From Dyella silvae (lineage in GTDB: Bacteria > Pseudomonadota > Gammaproteobacteria > Xanthomonadales > Rhodanobacteraceae), in assembly GCF_026421305.1 (NCBI RefSeq), contig NZ_JAPJBQ010000003.1:1-64000 (forward strand): a DNA stretch of 64,000 bases, written 5' to 3'. Numbering within the stretch: position 1 is the stretch's first letter; every line of letters starts with the position of its first letter. The translations under genes and the position numbers were made by a program. Shown here one piece after another: positions 16,438-25,151 of the stretch. Below the pieces are notes generated by a model. That model was not told the DNA's origin. It was given only the letters and a program-made list of their open reading frames with translations, and searched no databases.

Positions 16438-17889
16438 ATGAAGCAGCACACACGAGAGACGCAGAAGGGCAAGTACGACGTACTGGTGATCGAGTCGGAT
16501 CACCGCAGGGCCGAATCGATCATGTCGGCGCTGGAGTTTCTCGGGTATCACCCGCAACACGGGGACGACTGCGGCGTAGTGGACGAAGCCACTCACGCCT
16601 GGCGCGCGGTTTATGTGGGCAACGTGCAGGACGACGCTGGCGCCGAACGTCAGTTCGCCCAACTCGGTGCCGCTGCCGCCCATGCGATGGTGCTGTTGGC
16701 CGCCGATTCCGAATGGATGTCGCGACTGGGCGCCGATGCGTCGCCGTGCGCTGGCCGCGTGGGCATCGTGGAGTTTCCGCTGCGTTACGAACAACTGGCC
16801 GAGGCCTTGCGTGGCCCGCAGGCGCAGCCGAGCGCCCGCCGTTCGGAAGTGCGGTTGGTCGGCAGCTCCGCGCCGATGGCCCGCGTGAACTCGCTGGTGC
16901 GTCAGGTTGCCCCGTTCGATTCCAGCGTGCTCGTGCTGGGCGAGTCGGGTACCGGCAAGGAGATGGTGGCGCGGAGCATTCATGAGTGCTCGTCGCGCCG
17001 GGACAAGCCGTTCGTCGCGATCAACTGCGGCGCGATTCCTGCCGAGCTGCTGGAAAGCGAGTTGTTCGGCCATGAGAAGGGCGCCTTCACCGGCGCCATC
17101 AGCGCGCGCAAGGGCCGTTTTGAAATGGCCGAGGGTGGCACGCTGTTTCTGGACGAAATTGGCGACATGAGCCTGCCGATGCAGGTGAAGCTGCTGCGCG
17201 TACTGCAAGAGCGCGTGTTCGAGCGCGTGGGTAGCAACCGTACGCAGCGCTGCGACGTGCGCATCATTGCGGCGACACACCGCAACCTGGAAGCGGCGAT
17301 TGCCGATGGCCAGTTCCGCGAAGACCTGTTCTACCGCCTCAGCGTGTTCCCGCTGGAAATGCCCTCGCTGCGCGAGCACCTGGACGACCTGCCTGAGCTG
17401 GTGGCGGAATTCAATCAGCGCCTGGCGCGCCGCGGTCTTGGCAGCATGCGCTTCAGTGCTGGCGCCATGCATGCGCTGCATAGCTATACCTGGCCGGGCA
17501 ATGTGCGTGAGCTGTACAACCTGGTCGAGCGCCTCTCCATTCTTTATCCGCACAGCGAAGTGCGGGTGAGCGATCTGCCGGAAAAATACCGCGGGCAGCA
17601 GGTGATCGAAGAAGTGCGCGGTGCGGCCCTGCTTTCGCTGATGACCGGTCAGTCCACCGTCATGAGTGAGCCGATGGTGGTGGTGCCGACCGATTCGCTG
17701 GTGATGCTTCCGGAGGGCGGCCTTGATCTCAAGGATCACCTGGCCGACATCGAGGTGGGGCTGATCCGTCAAGCGCTTGACGTTACCGGCGGTGTGGTGG
17801 CGCACGCGGCGAAGCTGCTGCGCATGCAGCGCACCACGCTGGTGGAGAAGTTGCGCAAGTACGGGTTGCAGCCGAGTTTGCAGGCGTAA
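16438..17889 (+). CDS. fleQ: Sigma-54-dependent flagellar master regulator FleQ
   Basis: FleQ is an AAA+ enhancer-binding protein (483 residues) that activates sigma-54 flagellar promoters. Domains are a divergent receiver-like FleQ N-domain (about 10-125), AAA+ ATPase with Walker A GESGTGKE at 168-175, the sigma-54-contacting GAFTGA loop at 215-220 and Walker B LFLDEI, and a Fis-type HTH near the C-terminus (AKLLRMQRTTLVEKLRKYGL). The ATG at 16438 was chosen because the N-domain begins there. Targets likely include the promoters at 963, 17985 and 26438. The linker before the AAA+ domain lacks a clear LFRS motif. Confidence 0.93.
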   Translation: MKQHTRETQKGKYDVLVIESDHRRAESIMSALEFLGYHPQHGDDCGVVDEATHAWRAVYVGNVQDDAGAERQFAQLGAAAAHAMVLLAADSEWMSRLGADASPCAGRVGIVEFPLRYEQLAEALRGPQAQPSARRSEVRLVGSSAPMARVNSLVRQVAPFDSSVLVLGESGTGKEMVARSIHECSSRRDKPFVAINCGAIPAELLESELFGHEKGAFTGAISARKGRFEMAEGGTLFLDEIGDMSLPMQVKLLRVLQERVFERVGSNRTQRCDVRIIAATHRNLEAAIADGQFREDLFYRLSVFPLEMPSLREHLDDLPELVAEFNQRLARRGLGSMRFSAGAMHALHSYTWPGNVRELYNLVERLSILYPHSEVRVSDLPEKYRGQQVIEEVRGAALLSLMTGQSTVMSEPMVVVPTDSLVMLPEGGLDLKDHLADIEVGLIRQALDVTGGVVAHAAKLLRMQRTTLVEKLRKYGLQPSLQA

Positions 17890-17984
17890 GTGCAGGAGTG
17901 AGTTGGGAGAAGTGAGGAACGAGAGAGAGCGCAATGACGCTCTTCTTCTCTCTTCTCACCCCTCTTCACTCACGCCTCGAACGC

Positions 17985-18000
17985 TGGCACAGGTTGTGCA
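17985..18000 (+). promoter_or_regulatory. Sigma-54 promoter of the fliE operon
   Basis: TGGCACAGGTTGTGCA has a perfect -24 block (TGGCAC) and the GC of the -12 block at the required ten-base spacing. It is 41 bases before the fliE start and drives fliE-fliK. Confidence 0.8.
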
Positions 18001-18040
18001 GTAACACCCTCGATAACTCTCTACGCGTTGGATTTCCGTC

Positions 18041-18364
18041 ATGAGCCAAATCGAAGTCAGCAACCTGTTGTCGCAGATGCGTCAGCTCTCTTCACAGGTG
18101 AAGCCGTCCGAGCAGTCATTTACGGCGGCGACGCCGGTGAAAACCGATTTCTCCAACCTGTTGAAGCAGTCGATTTCGTCGGTGGCCGACGCGCAGACCG
18201 ATGCGGGCAAGCTTGCTGCCGGTTTCGAGCGCGGCGATGCCGGCGCGGATCTTGGCCGCACGATGGTGGCCATCAACAAGGCCGATCTTTCGTTGAATAC
18301 CTTGACCCAGGTGCGCAACAAGCTGGTCGATGCCTACAACAACATCATGAACATGCCGGTCTGA
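18041..18364 (+). CDS. fliE: MS ring-rod junction protein FliE
   Basis: FliE links the MS ring to the rod and contacts the export gate (107 residues). The C-terminal helix block INKADLSLNTLTQVRNKLVDAYNNIMNMPV-like sequence (split here: INKADLSLNTLTQVRNKL, then VDAYNNIMNMPV) is diagnostic, and FxNLLKQSI occurs mid-protein. It is the first gene of the class II fliE operon. Confidence 0.95.
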   Translation: MSQIEVSNLLSQMRQLSSQVKPSEQSFTAATPVKTDFSNLLKQSISSVADAQTDAGKLAAGFERGDAGADLGRTMVAINKADLSLNTLTQVRNKLVDAYNNIMNMPV

Positions 18365-18412
18365 CCGGCGTGTTGATGCCTTTCTCGCGTCCCCCGAGCA
18401 CGAGCAGCCTCC

Positions 18413-20122
18413 ATGGCCGATAACGCCCTCGCGACCACCGACGACAAAACCGGTACTCGCCTGGACCTTAAGCAGCTTGCCCGTACACCGGCCACACGGC
18501 AGTTGTTGCTGTTGGTAGGTGTGGCTGCCGCTGTGGCGCTTGGCGTTGCCGTGGTGCTGTGGTCGCGCGGACCCAATTACGGCCTGCTGTATGCCGGCCT
18601 GGAACAGAAAGACGCTGCCGCCGTGACGCAGGCGCTGCAGGCATCCAATACGCCGTACACGCTGGGTGCCGACGGTGCCTCGATCATGGTGCCGGCGTCC
18701 GATCTGGCAGCCATTCGTCTCAAACTGGCATCGCAGGGGCTGCCACAAGGCAGCGTGGCGACCGCAGCGGCACCGGGCGGCGATTCGCCGTTCGGCATGA
18801 GCGACCTCGCTGAGCGCACGCGCTATCAGCAGATGCTGGAAACCGATCTCGGCAACACCATTGCCGGCCTGCAGTCGGTACGTGCCGCGCGTGTGCACCT
18901 GGCATTGCCCAAGCCGTCGGCATTTATCCGCGACAACAAGGAAGCCAGTGCTTCGGTGCTGGTGACGCTCTATCCCGGCCGTCAGCTCGATGCGAGCCAG
19001 GTGGCGGCCATCGTGCATCTGGTGGCATCCAGCGTCCCCAATCTCGATCCCAAACAGGTGTCGGTGGTGGATCAGCAGGGTCAATTGCTCACCATCACCG
19101 ATCCGGGCAGTGCCAGTGCGATTGGCGACACGCGCCTTCGTCTCGCCACACGCATCGAGAACACGTACGCGCAGCGCATCGAAGAACTGCTGACGCCGCT
19201 GGTCGGCCCGGGCAAGGTGCGCGCACAGGTGTATGCGGACCTCGACTTCAGCGAAACCGAGAAGGCCACCGAGACCTACGGCCACGAACACCCGGCGTTG
19301 CGCAGCGAACAGACCAGCAGCGAACAGCGCACCGGCGTGGCCGGCGATGCTGGCGTGCCGGGTGCGCTGAGCAACCAGCCGCCGAATACCGTAGCGCAGC
19401 CCACCGCCGCGAAGCCGAATGCGGGCAAGCCAGCGAATGGCAAGGGTGCGGCTAATGCCACGGCGCAATCCAATGCGCCGGGCGAGAACTCCAGCAGTGC
19501 CACACGCAATTACGAACTGGACCGCACCATCAGCCACGTGAGCGACCCCGCCGGGCGTCTCGCACGCCTGACCGTTGCTGTGGTGGTCGATAACAAATCC
19601 GTCGCCGGCGACAAGGGCCCCAAGAGCGTGCCATTCACGCCACAGGAGCTCGAACACCTCACCACGCTGGCCCGCAATGCCGTGGGTTACAACGAGGCAC
19701 GCGGCGACAACGTGAGCGTGATCAATCAGCCCTTCCATCAGGACCCCGGCAGTGATGCGCCAGCGCCGTCGCAACCGTTCTGGGAGCGGCCGGGCATGCT
19801 GGATCTGATCAAGCAGGGCGCGGGCATTCTGGTTGCACTGCTGGTGGCCTTCGGTCTGCTGCGCCCCTTGTTGCGTGGGCTCAGCCGCGCACCCGTGCCG
19901 GGTACCGGCCTGGCGGTGGCCACGCCAGATGGCGCGTCCATACCGACCATTTCGGTGCGCGTGGATGACGACGACGAAGGAGATGAACTGGTTCGCCTGG
20001 GCGGCGTACCGCAGCAGCTTGCCTATGAGCAGCGCATCGGTATCGCGCGCCGGATGGTCAACGAGAACCCCAAGCAAGTAGCGCAGGTGGTTCGAAGCTG
20101 GGTGGGCGAGGATGGCGGCTGA
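18413..20122 (+). CDS. fliF: MS ring protein FliF
   Basis: FliF forms the inner-membrane MS ring (569 residues). TM1 lies at about residues 25-45 (QLLLLVGVAAAVALGVAVVL). It is followed by the periplasmic ring-building motifs (YAGLEQKDAAAV; ERTRYQQMLETDL; VHLALPKPSAFIRD). A flexible Pro/Ala/Asn linker spans about 320-360, TM2 lies near 462-485, and a cytosolic tail at the end contacts FliG. Order and length agree with the family. Confidence 0.96.
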   Translation: MADNALATTDDKTGTRLDLKQLARTPATRQLLLLVGVAAAVALGVAVVLWSRGPNYGLLYAGLEQKDAAAVTQALQASNTPYTLGADGASIMVPASDLAAIRLKLASQGLPQGSVATAAAPGGDSPFGMSDLAERTRYQQMLETDLGNTIAGLQSVRAARVHLALPKPSAFIRDNKEASASVLVTLYPGRQLDASQVAAIVHLVASSVPNLDPKQVSVVDQQGQLLTITDPGSASAIGDTRLRLATRIENTYAQRIEELLTPLVGPGKVRAQVYADLDFSETEKATETYGHEHPALRSEQTSSEQRTGVAGDAGVPGALSNQPPNTVAQPTAAKPNAGKPANGKGAANATAQSNAPGENSSSATRNYELDRTISHVSDPAGRLARLTVAVVVDNKSVAGDKGPKSVPFTPQELEHLTTLARNAVGYNEARGDNVSVINQPFHQDPGSDAPAPSQPFWERPGMLDLIKQGAGILVALLVAFGLLRPLLRGLSRAPVPGTGLAVATPDGASIPTISVRVDDDDEGDELVRLGGVPQQLAYEQRIGIARRMVNENPKQVAQVVRSWVGEDGG

Positions 20123-20377
20123 TCATTTCTGCATGCCCGTCACGGACGATGGCCTGCGGATTGACGCCGCAGGGCCGATACGCCAAGGGCAACTCGTGCG
20201 CGCGAATGCAGCGCACTCACCGGATACGGCAACGCAACCCTTCGGGCCGGGTCTGTTTGCCCGCCATCCCGCGTCATCACTCAGTCATGTATCGACATAC
20301 ATTCCCTCGTTCTTCCTCGTCTGGCGGGCAAACAGCTCCCGGCGCGAGCCACGCGCACAGTGTCAACAGGCCCTAAC
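20123..20377. other. 255-base non-coding gap with inverted repeats, fliF-fliG
   Basis: This gap interrupts an otherwise compact operon. It contains a hairpin GGCCTGCGG...CCGCAGGGCC (20151-20176, one bulge) and a perfect 14-bp inverted repeat CTGTTTGCCCGCCA (20253-20266) with its complement at 20322-20335. A smaller TGTAT...ATACA stem lies inside the loop. No gene with a start and ribosome site is seen, and neither a sigma-54 nor a sigma-28 promoter is evident. Confidence 0.7.
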
Positions 20378-21388
20378 ATGAAGGCAGACATGCAACTCGG
20401 CGGCGCCCAGCGCGCGGCCATTCTGCTGCTCACCCTGGGTGAGCAGGATGCCGCCGAGGTGCTCAAGCATCTCAGCGCGCGCGACGTGCAGGCCGTGGGC
20501 TCGGCCATGGCCAGTCTCACCAATGTGTCGCGCGAGCAGGTGGAGCAGGTGTTGAGCCGCCTCAACGAAGACATGGGTCGTCATACCTCGCTGGGCGTCG
20601 GCACCGAGGAATACATCCGCAAGATCCTGGTCAACGCACTGGGCGAGAGCAAGGCAGGCGGCCTCATCGACCGCATCCTGCTCGGCCGCACCAGTAAGGG
20701 CCTGGAATCGCTGAAGTGGATGGAGAGCCGCGCCATCGCCGAAATGATTGGCCAGGAGCATCCGCAGATCATCGCGCTGGTACTGGCTCATCTCGAGCCG
20801 GATCAGGCCGCCGAAGTCATTGGCTACCTGCCGCCGCGCACGCGCAGCGACGCGGTGATGCGCATCGCCACGCTCGATGGCGTGCAACCGCACGCGCTCA
20901 ACGAGCTGGACGAAATCATGGAGCGCCAGTTCTCGGGCAATACCAAGAAGCTCAAGTCAGCGAGCGTAGGTGGCCTCAAGGCAGCGGCCAACATTCTCAA
21001 TGCGATGGAATCCAGTCGCGAAAACGAACTGATGACGGCGATACGTACCCACGACGCCAGCCTCAGCGGACGCATCGAAGAACTCATGTTCGTGTTCGAA
21101 GACCTTGCCGAACTGGACGACCGCAGCATGCAGACCCTGCTGCGCGAAGTGCCGACGGCACGCCTCGTCACTGCGCTCAAGGGCGCCGAGCCGGGCGTGC
21201 GCGAGAAGATCTTCGGCAACATGTCCAAGCGTGCCGCCGATATGCTGCGCGACGACCTGGAAGTATCCGGACCGGTTCGCCTCAGCGAAGTCGACGCGGC
21301 GCAGAAGGAAGTGCTGGGCATCGCGCGCAAGCTGGCTGATTCGGGGGCGATCAACCTTTCCGGCACCGGTGACGAGCTGGTGGCATGA
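20378..21388 (+). CDS. fliG: Flagellar motor switch protein FliG
   Basis: FliG is the rotor protein that contacts FliF, FliM and the stator (336 residues). The N-terminal AAILLLTLGEQDAAEVLKHL, the middle EHPQIIALVLAHLEPDQAAEVI with the EHPQ motif, and the C-terminal torque helix with DDRSMQTLLREV are all present. The ATG at 20378 begins MKADMQLGG; an in-frame GTG at 20360 would add six residues. The ribosome site is weak. Confidence 0.96.
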   Translation: MKADMQLGGAQRAAILLLTLGEQDAAEVLKHLSARDVQAVGSAMASLTNVSREQVEQVLSRLNEDMGRHTSLGVGTEEYIRKILVNALGESKAGGLIDRILLGRTSKGLESLKWMESRAIAEMIGQEHPQIIALVLAHLEPDQAAEVIGYLPPRTRSDAVMRIATLDGVQPHALNELDEIMERQFSGNTKKLKSASVGGLKAAANILNAMESSRENELMTAIRTHDASLSGRIEELMFVFEDLAELDDRSMQTLLREVPTARLVTALKGAEPGVREKIFGNMSKRAADMLRDDLEVSGPVRLSEVDAAQKEVLGIARKLADSGAINLSGTGDELVA

Positions 21389-22035
21389 ACGCCGTCCTGA
21401 ATCGGAACAACCCGCTGGCCTTCGAGCGCTGGGCATTGCCGGAAGTGGGCGAGCCCGTGGCGCGGGAGCCGGAGCCTGTCGAGACGATTGCGCAACCGAC
21501 GGTGCGCGATCTCGAGGCGCTGGAACAACAGGCCCGCGAAGAAGGTTATGCGGCGGGTCATGCCGAAGGCTTGGCAGCGGCGCGTGATCTGATCAACGAA
21601 CGCGCGTCGCGGCTTGATGAACTGTTGGCATCCGCCGCACGCCCATTGCGGACGATGGACGAGCTGGTGGAACTCGAACTGGCGCGCCTGGCGATGACCG
21701 TAGCGCGTCAGGTCATCGCCCACGAATTGCGTGTGACGCCAGACCTGGTAGTAGAGGCCGTGCGGCAGGCCGCGTTGGCATTGCCATCGGCTACCAGCCA
21801 CCTGCGCGTGCGCCTGCATCCCGACGACTTGTCATTGCTGCGTTCCCTCGACATGACAGAGTCGAACTGGCAGCTGTTCCCCGATGCCACGCTGCAGCGC
21901 GGCGACTGCATGCTGGAAAGCGAGCGTTCGCGTTTGGATGCACGCGTGGAAACACGCCTTGCCGCCGTGGTGGATGCCGTGCTCGGTGACGACATCGAAA
22001 CCATGGACGCCGAAGCCGACGAGGTGCGCGGATGA
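21385..22035 (+). CDS. fliH: Flagellar export ATPase regulator FliH
   Basis: FliH dimerises, holds FliI in check and docks it to FliN (216 residues). After a variable N-terminus comes a Glu/Ala-rich helix with glycine repeats ([17 protein letters not shown]), then the V-ATPase-E-like C-domain with [21 protein letters not shown] overlaps join it to both fliG and fliI. Confidence 0.93.
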   Translation: MNAVLNRNNPLAFERWALPEVGEPVAREPEPVETIAQPTVRDLEALEQQAREEGYAAGHAEGLAAARDLINERASRLDELLASAARPLRTMDELVELELARLAMTVARQVIAHELRVTPDLVVEAVRQAALALPSATSHLRVRLHPDDLSLLRSLDMTESNWQLFPDATLQRGDCMLESERSRLDARVETRLAAVVDAVLGDDIETMDAEADEVRG

Positions 22036-23396
22036 ACGCCCCCTCCGGCCATTCGCGCGTCGCGCTGTGGCAGGAACGGTTGGCACGCCGCCGCCAGCGC
22101 GCCGTTGCCACGCGCACGCTCACGGTCGAAGGCCGCCTGCGCCGCGTGGTCGGCCTCACCCTGGAAGCCGAAGGCTGCGAAGCGCCGTTGGGTGCGCGCT
22201 GCATGGTCAGCACGGCCGACGGCAACGAACTGGATACCGAAGTGGTCGGCTTTGCCGACGAGCGCCTGTTGCTGATGCCGGTCACGGAAATGCACGGCGT
22301 GCTGCCCAACGCACGCGTGCGCCCCTGTGCACACACCAGCGGCTTGCCGGTAGGCATGGCGCTGCTGGGGCGGGTGATCGGCGCCGACGGCGTGCCGTTG
22401 GACGGCATGGGCCCGCTCGACGTCGATGAACACGCGCAGCTCAAGCGCGAGCCGATCAACCCGATGGCGCGTAAACCCATCGATACGCCGCTCGATACCG
22501 GCGTTCGCGCGATCAACGCACTGCTCAGTGTGGGCCGTGGCCAGCGCCTGGGACTGTTCGCCGGCTCGGGTGTCGGTAAATCGACCCTGCTTGGCATGAT
22601 GACCCGTTACACCGACGCCGACGTGGTGGTGGTGGGGCTGATCGGCGAGCGCGGCCGCGAAGTGAAAGAGTTCGTCGAACACACGCTCGGCCCGGAGGGG
22701 CGTGCACGCGCAGTCATCGTTGCCGCACCTGCCGACGCGCCGCCGCTCAAGCGCCTGCGTGGCGCGCAGTACGCTACGGCCATTGCCGAGTGGTTCCGCG
22801 ATCGCGGGCAACGCGTGCTGCTGCTGATGGATTCCATCACCCGTTACGCGCAAGCGCAGCGAGAAATCGCCCTGGCCATCGGTGAGCCGCCAGCGACCAA
22901 GGGCTATCCGCCGTCGGTTTTCGCCATGCTGCCGGCCCTGGTCGAGCGCGCGGGTAACGATGCCGAAGGCCGTGGCTCGATTACCGCGTTCTACACCGTG
23001 CTTACCGAAGGCGACGATTACCGCCACGATCCCATCGCGGACGCATCGCGCGCCATTCTCGACGGCCATATCGTGCTGTCGCGCGACCTTGCCGAGGCGG
23101 GCCACTATCCCGCGATCGACATCGAAGCCTCGATCAGCCGCGTGATGCCCGCCGTGGTGACACGCGATCACCTGCGTTCCGCGCAGCGCTTCCGCCAGGT
23201 CTATTCGGCTTATCGCCAACAGCGTGACCTGATTGCGGTGGGTGCTTACCAGAAAGGATCCGATCCGCAGGTGGATCACGCCATCGCCATGTGGCCGCGT
23301 CTGCGCGATTTCCTGCAGCAGGAAGTCGACGCGCCCACCACGTTGGCCGACGCCATCGGCTCGCTCGAAACGCTGACCGCCGGAGGCTCGCCGTGA
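22032..23396 (+). CDS. fliI: Flagellum-specific ATPase FliI
   Basis: FliI is a hexameric F1-beta-like ATPase that releases export substrates from chaperones (454 residues). The P-loop GSGVGKS is at residues 178-184. [15 protein letters not shown], the Walker B region [20 protein letters not shown], and the C-terminal [13 protein letters not shown] are conserved. The start overlaps the fliH stop. Confidence 0.97.
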   Translation: MNAPSGHSRVALWQERLARRRQRAVATRTLTVEGRLRRVVGLTLEAEGCEAPLGARCMVSTADGNELDTEVVGFADERLLLMPVTEMHGVLPNARVRPCAHTSGLPVGMALLGRVIGADGVPLDGMGPLDVDEHAQLKREPINPMARKPIDTPLDTGVRAINALLSVGRGQRLGLFAGSGVGKSTLLGMMTRYTDADVVVVGLIGERGREVKEFVEHTLGPEGRARAVIVAAPADAPPLKRLRGAQYATAIAEWFRDRGQRVLLLMDSITRYAQAQREIALAIGEPPATKGYPPSVFAMLPALVERAGNDAEGRGSITAFYTVLTEGDDYRHDPIADASRAILDGHIVLSRDLAEAGHYPAIDIEASISRVMPAVVTRDHLRSAQRFRQVYSAYRQQRDLIAVGAYQKGSDPQVDHAIAMWPRLRDFLQQEVDAPTTLADAIGSLETLTAGGSP

Positions 23397-23827
23397 CCTC
23401 TCGTGCGAACCGTCTGCAACCCGCCGCTGATCTGGCGCGTGAACGCCAGGAATCCGCCATGCAGCGGCTGGCCGAGCAACAGCAGCGGCTGGCCAAGGCC
23501 GAGCAACAACTCACCGAGCTGCGGCGTTATCGGGAGGAGTATGCCGATACGCAGGGCGGCGTGAGCGTGAGCGCCTTGCTCAACCGCCGCCAGTTTGTCG
23601 AGCGCATCGATCAGGTGATTGCGCAGCAGATCAATGAAGTGACGCGACAGCAGCGTCAACTCGAACACGTACGCGGTCAGTGGCGCGACGCCCACGCACG
23701 CGAGCAGGCACTCGGCAGCGTGATCGGCCGCTACCGCGAACAGGAACGCAAGAGCGAAGAACGCCGCGAGCAGGCCGAAATCGACGAACGCATGCAATAC
23801 CGGCGACCGATGCGAGGCCTCTCGTGA
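23393..23827 (+). CDS. fliJ: Flagellar export chaperone-escort FliJ
   Basis: FliJ is a coiled-coil stalk protein that sits in the FliI ring and links to FlhA (144 residues). The sequence is almost wholly helical and rich in Gln, Glu and Arg. The GTG start overlaps the fliI stop (GTGA) and is preceded by GGAGG at a six-base spacing, which decides the start over longer in-frame extensions inside fliI. Confidence 0.88.
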   Translation: MTSRANRLQPAADLARERQESAMQRLAEQQQRLAKAEQQLTELRRYREEYADTQGGVSVSALLNRRQFVERIDQVIAQQINEVTRQQRQLEHVRGQWRDAHAREQALGSVIGRYREQERKSEERREQAEIDERMQYRRPMRGLS

Positions 23828-23864
23828 CGAAATCAACGAACGATGTAAGCCAGGAGATGAGCCT

Positions 23865-25103
23865 ATGACCGCTCCCGTTGCCCTGCCGGTGAACGCGGCG
23901 CCCGCGAGTGTGCCGGCCAACAACATGGCTGCCCATAGCGCTACTGGCAGCCCACGCACCGATTTCAAACAGCCGTTGCAGCAGGCCCGCCAACAACTCG
24001 CCCGGCAGTCGGCGCCCGCGCCCGCCGCATCACCGAAGGCCTCGCAGCCGGCCGCGCAGAACGGTGCTCAAAGCAGTGTGCAGAGCGACGTACAAAGCAC
24101 CAGTAACGGTAAGGGCGCCGACGACAAGCAAACGCAAGCGGAGGCCGCCGGGGCTGCCGCAGCCATGCTCGCCTTGCTGGGGCAAAGCATGCCGGCGTCT
24201 GCCGCGCCATCCGCCGCACCCGCAGCCTCAACCGCACAAAGCGATGGGGACGCTGCTTCCACGGCCACCATCGCCGCCACAGGTGCAGCGACGATGGCCG
24301 GTTTGCCGACGTCATCCGTCATGCCTGTTATCGCGCCCACCGACACGGCGGCACTGACCGGCACACAGAGCGGTGCGTCGACCGCTCCGCAGCCCGCCAG
24401 CAACTTCTCCAAGACGCTGGATGGCATCAAGGACAAGACCCTTTCGATCTCGTCACAGGGCGATGATGGCGACGCCGATGTTGCCGATACCGACACAACC
24501 GCGAGTACACGCGGCACGACGTCGGATGCTTCCGTGACAGCCGCCGTCCAGGCGCTGACCGGCTCAAGCCAGAACGACCACAACGATCCACTCGACGCGC
24601 TGCGCGCCGTGGCGACTCCGGTTGTGCCGCAGCAGGCACCGAATATGGTGCCGGCTACACCGGCCCCGCATGCGTTGACGATGCAATCCACGGTAGGCAC
24701 ACCGGCGTTCAGTCAGGAGCTCGGGCAGCAGGTGGCCTGGCTGGGTGGCCAGGACATCAAGGAAGCGCGCATTCGCCTGCATCCCGAAGACCTGGGTGAG
24801 CTCAACGTCAAGGTCAGCGTGAAGCAGGACCACGTCGACGTGAGCTTCATCGCGCAACACCCGCAGGCAGTGCATGCCGTGCAGCAGACGCTGAGCCAGC
24901 TTGATTCGATGCTTGCGCATCACGGGCTTTCGCTGGGGCAGGCGCAGGTGGGGCAGGGGAGTGGTGGGAATGGTTCGGCGCAGGCTGGCGGCTCGAACGC
25001 GGCTTCGCAGGGTGAGGGTGGTTTGGTCGAAGGTGTGGGTGAGCTGGTGTCGGCGGTGGCACCGGTGGTGAAGGCGGTGGGGTTGGTGGATATGTTTGTG
25101 TGA
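23865..25103 (+). CDS. fliK: Flagellar hook-length control protein FliK
   Basis: FliK measures hook length and switches export specificity through FlhB (412 residues). The long N-terminal region is Ala/Ser/Thr/Gln rich and disordered. The conserved C-terminal FliK domain (about residues 285-355) contains ARIRLHPEDLGELNVKVSV and a following MLAHHGLSLGQAQV. The tail is glycine rich. It is the last gene before the 1.1-kb repeat element, so the fliE transcript may end there. Confidence 0.92.
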   Translation: MTAPVALPVNAAPASVPANNMAAHSATGSPRTDFKQPLQQARQQLARQSAPAPAASPKASQPAAQNGAQSSVQSDVQSTSNGKGADDKQTQAEAAGAAAAMLALLGQSMPASAAPSAAPAASTAQSDGDAASTATIAATGAATMAGLPTSSVMPVIAPTDTAALTGTQSGASTAPQPASNFSKTLDGIKDKTLSISSQGDDGDADVADTDTTASTRGTTSDASVTAAVQALTGSSQNDHNDPLDALRAVATPVVPQQAPNMVPATPAPHALTMQSTVGTPAFSQELGQQVAWLGGQDIKEARIRLHPEDLGELNVKVSVKQDHVDVSFIAQHPQAVHAVQQTLSQLDSMLAHHGLSLGQAQVGQGSGGNGSAQAGGSNAASQGEGGLVEGVGELVSAVAPVVKAVGLVDMFV

Positions 25104-25151
25104 TGGTTTTTTTTCGCGAGAGCGCTGAGTTTGTGGTGTGTTTGGTAGGGC

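Noticed and set aside
20112-20381. Small open frame in the fliF-fliG gap
   Set aside because: It overlaps the end of fliF, has no recognisable protein features, and spans the inverted repeat.
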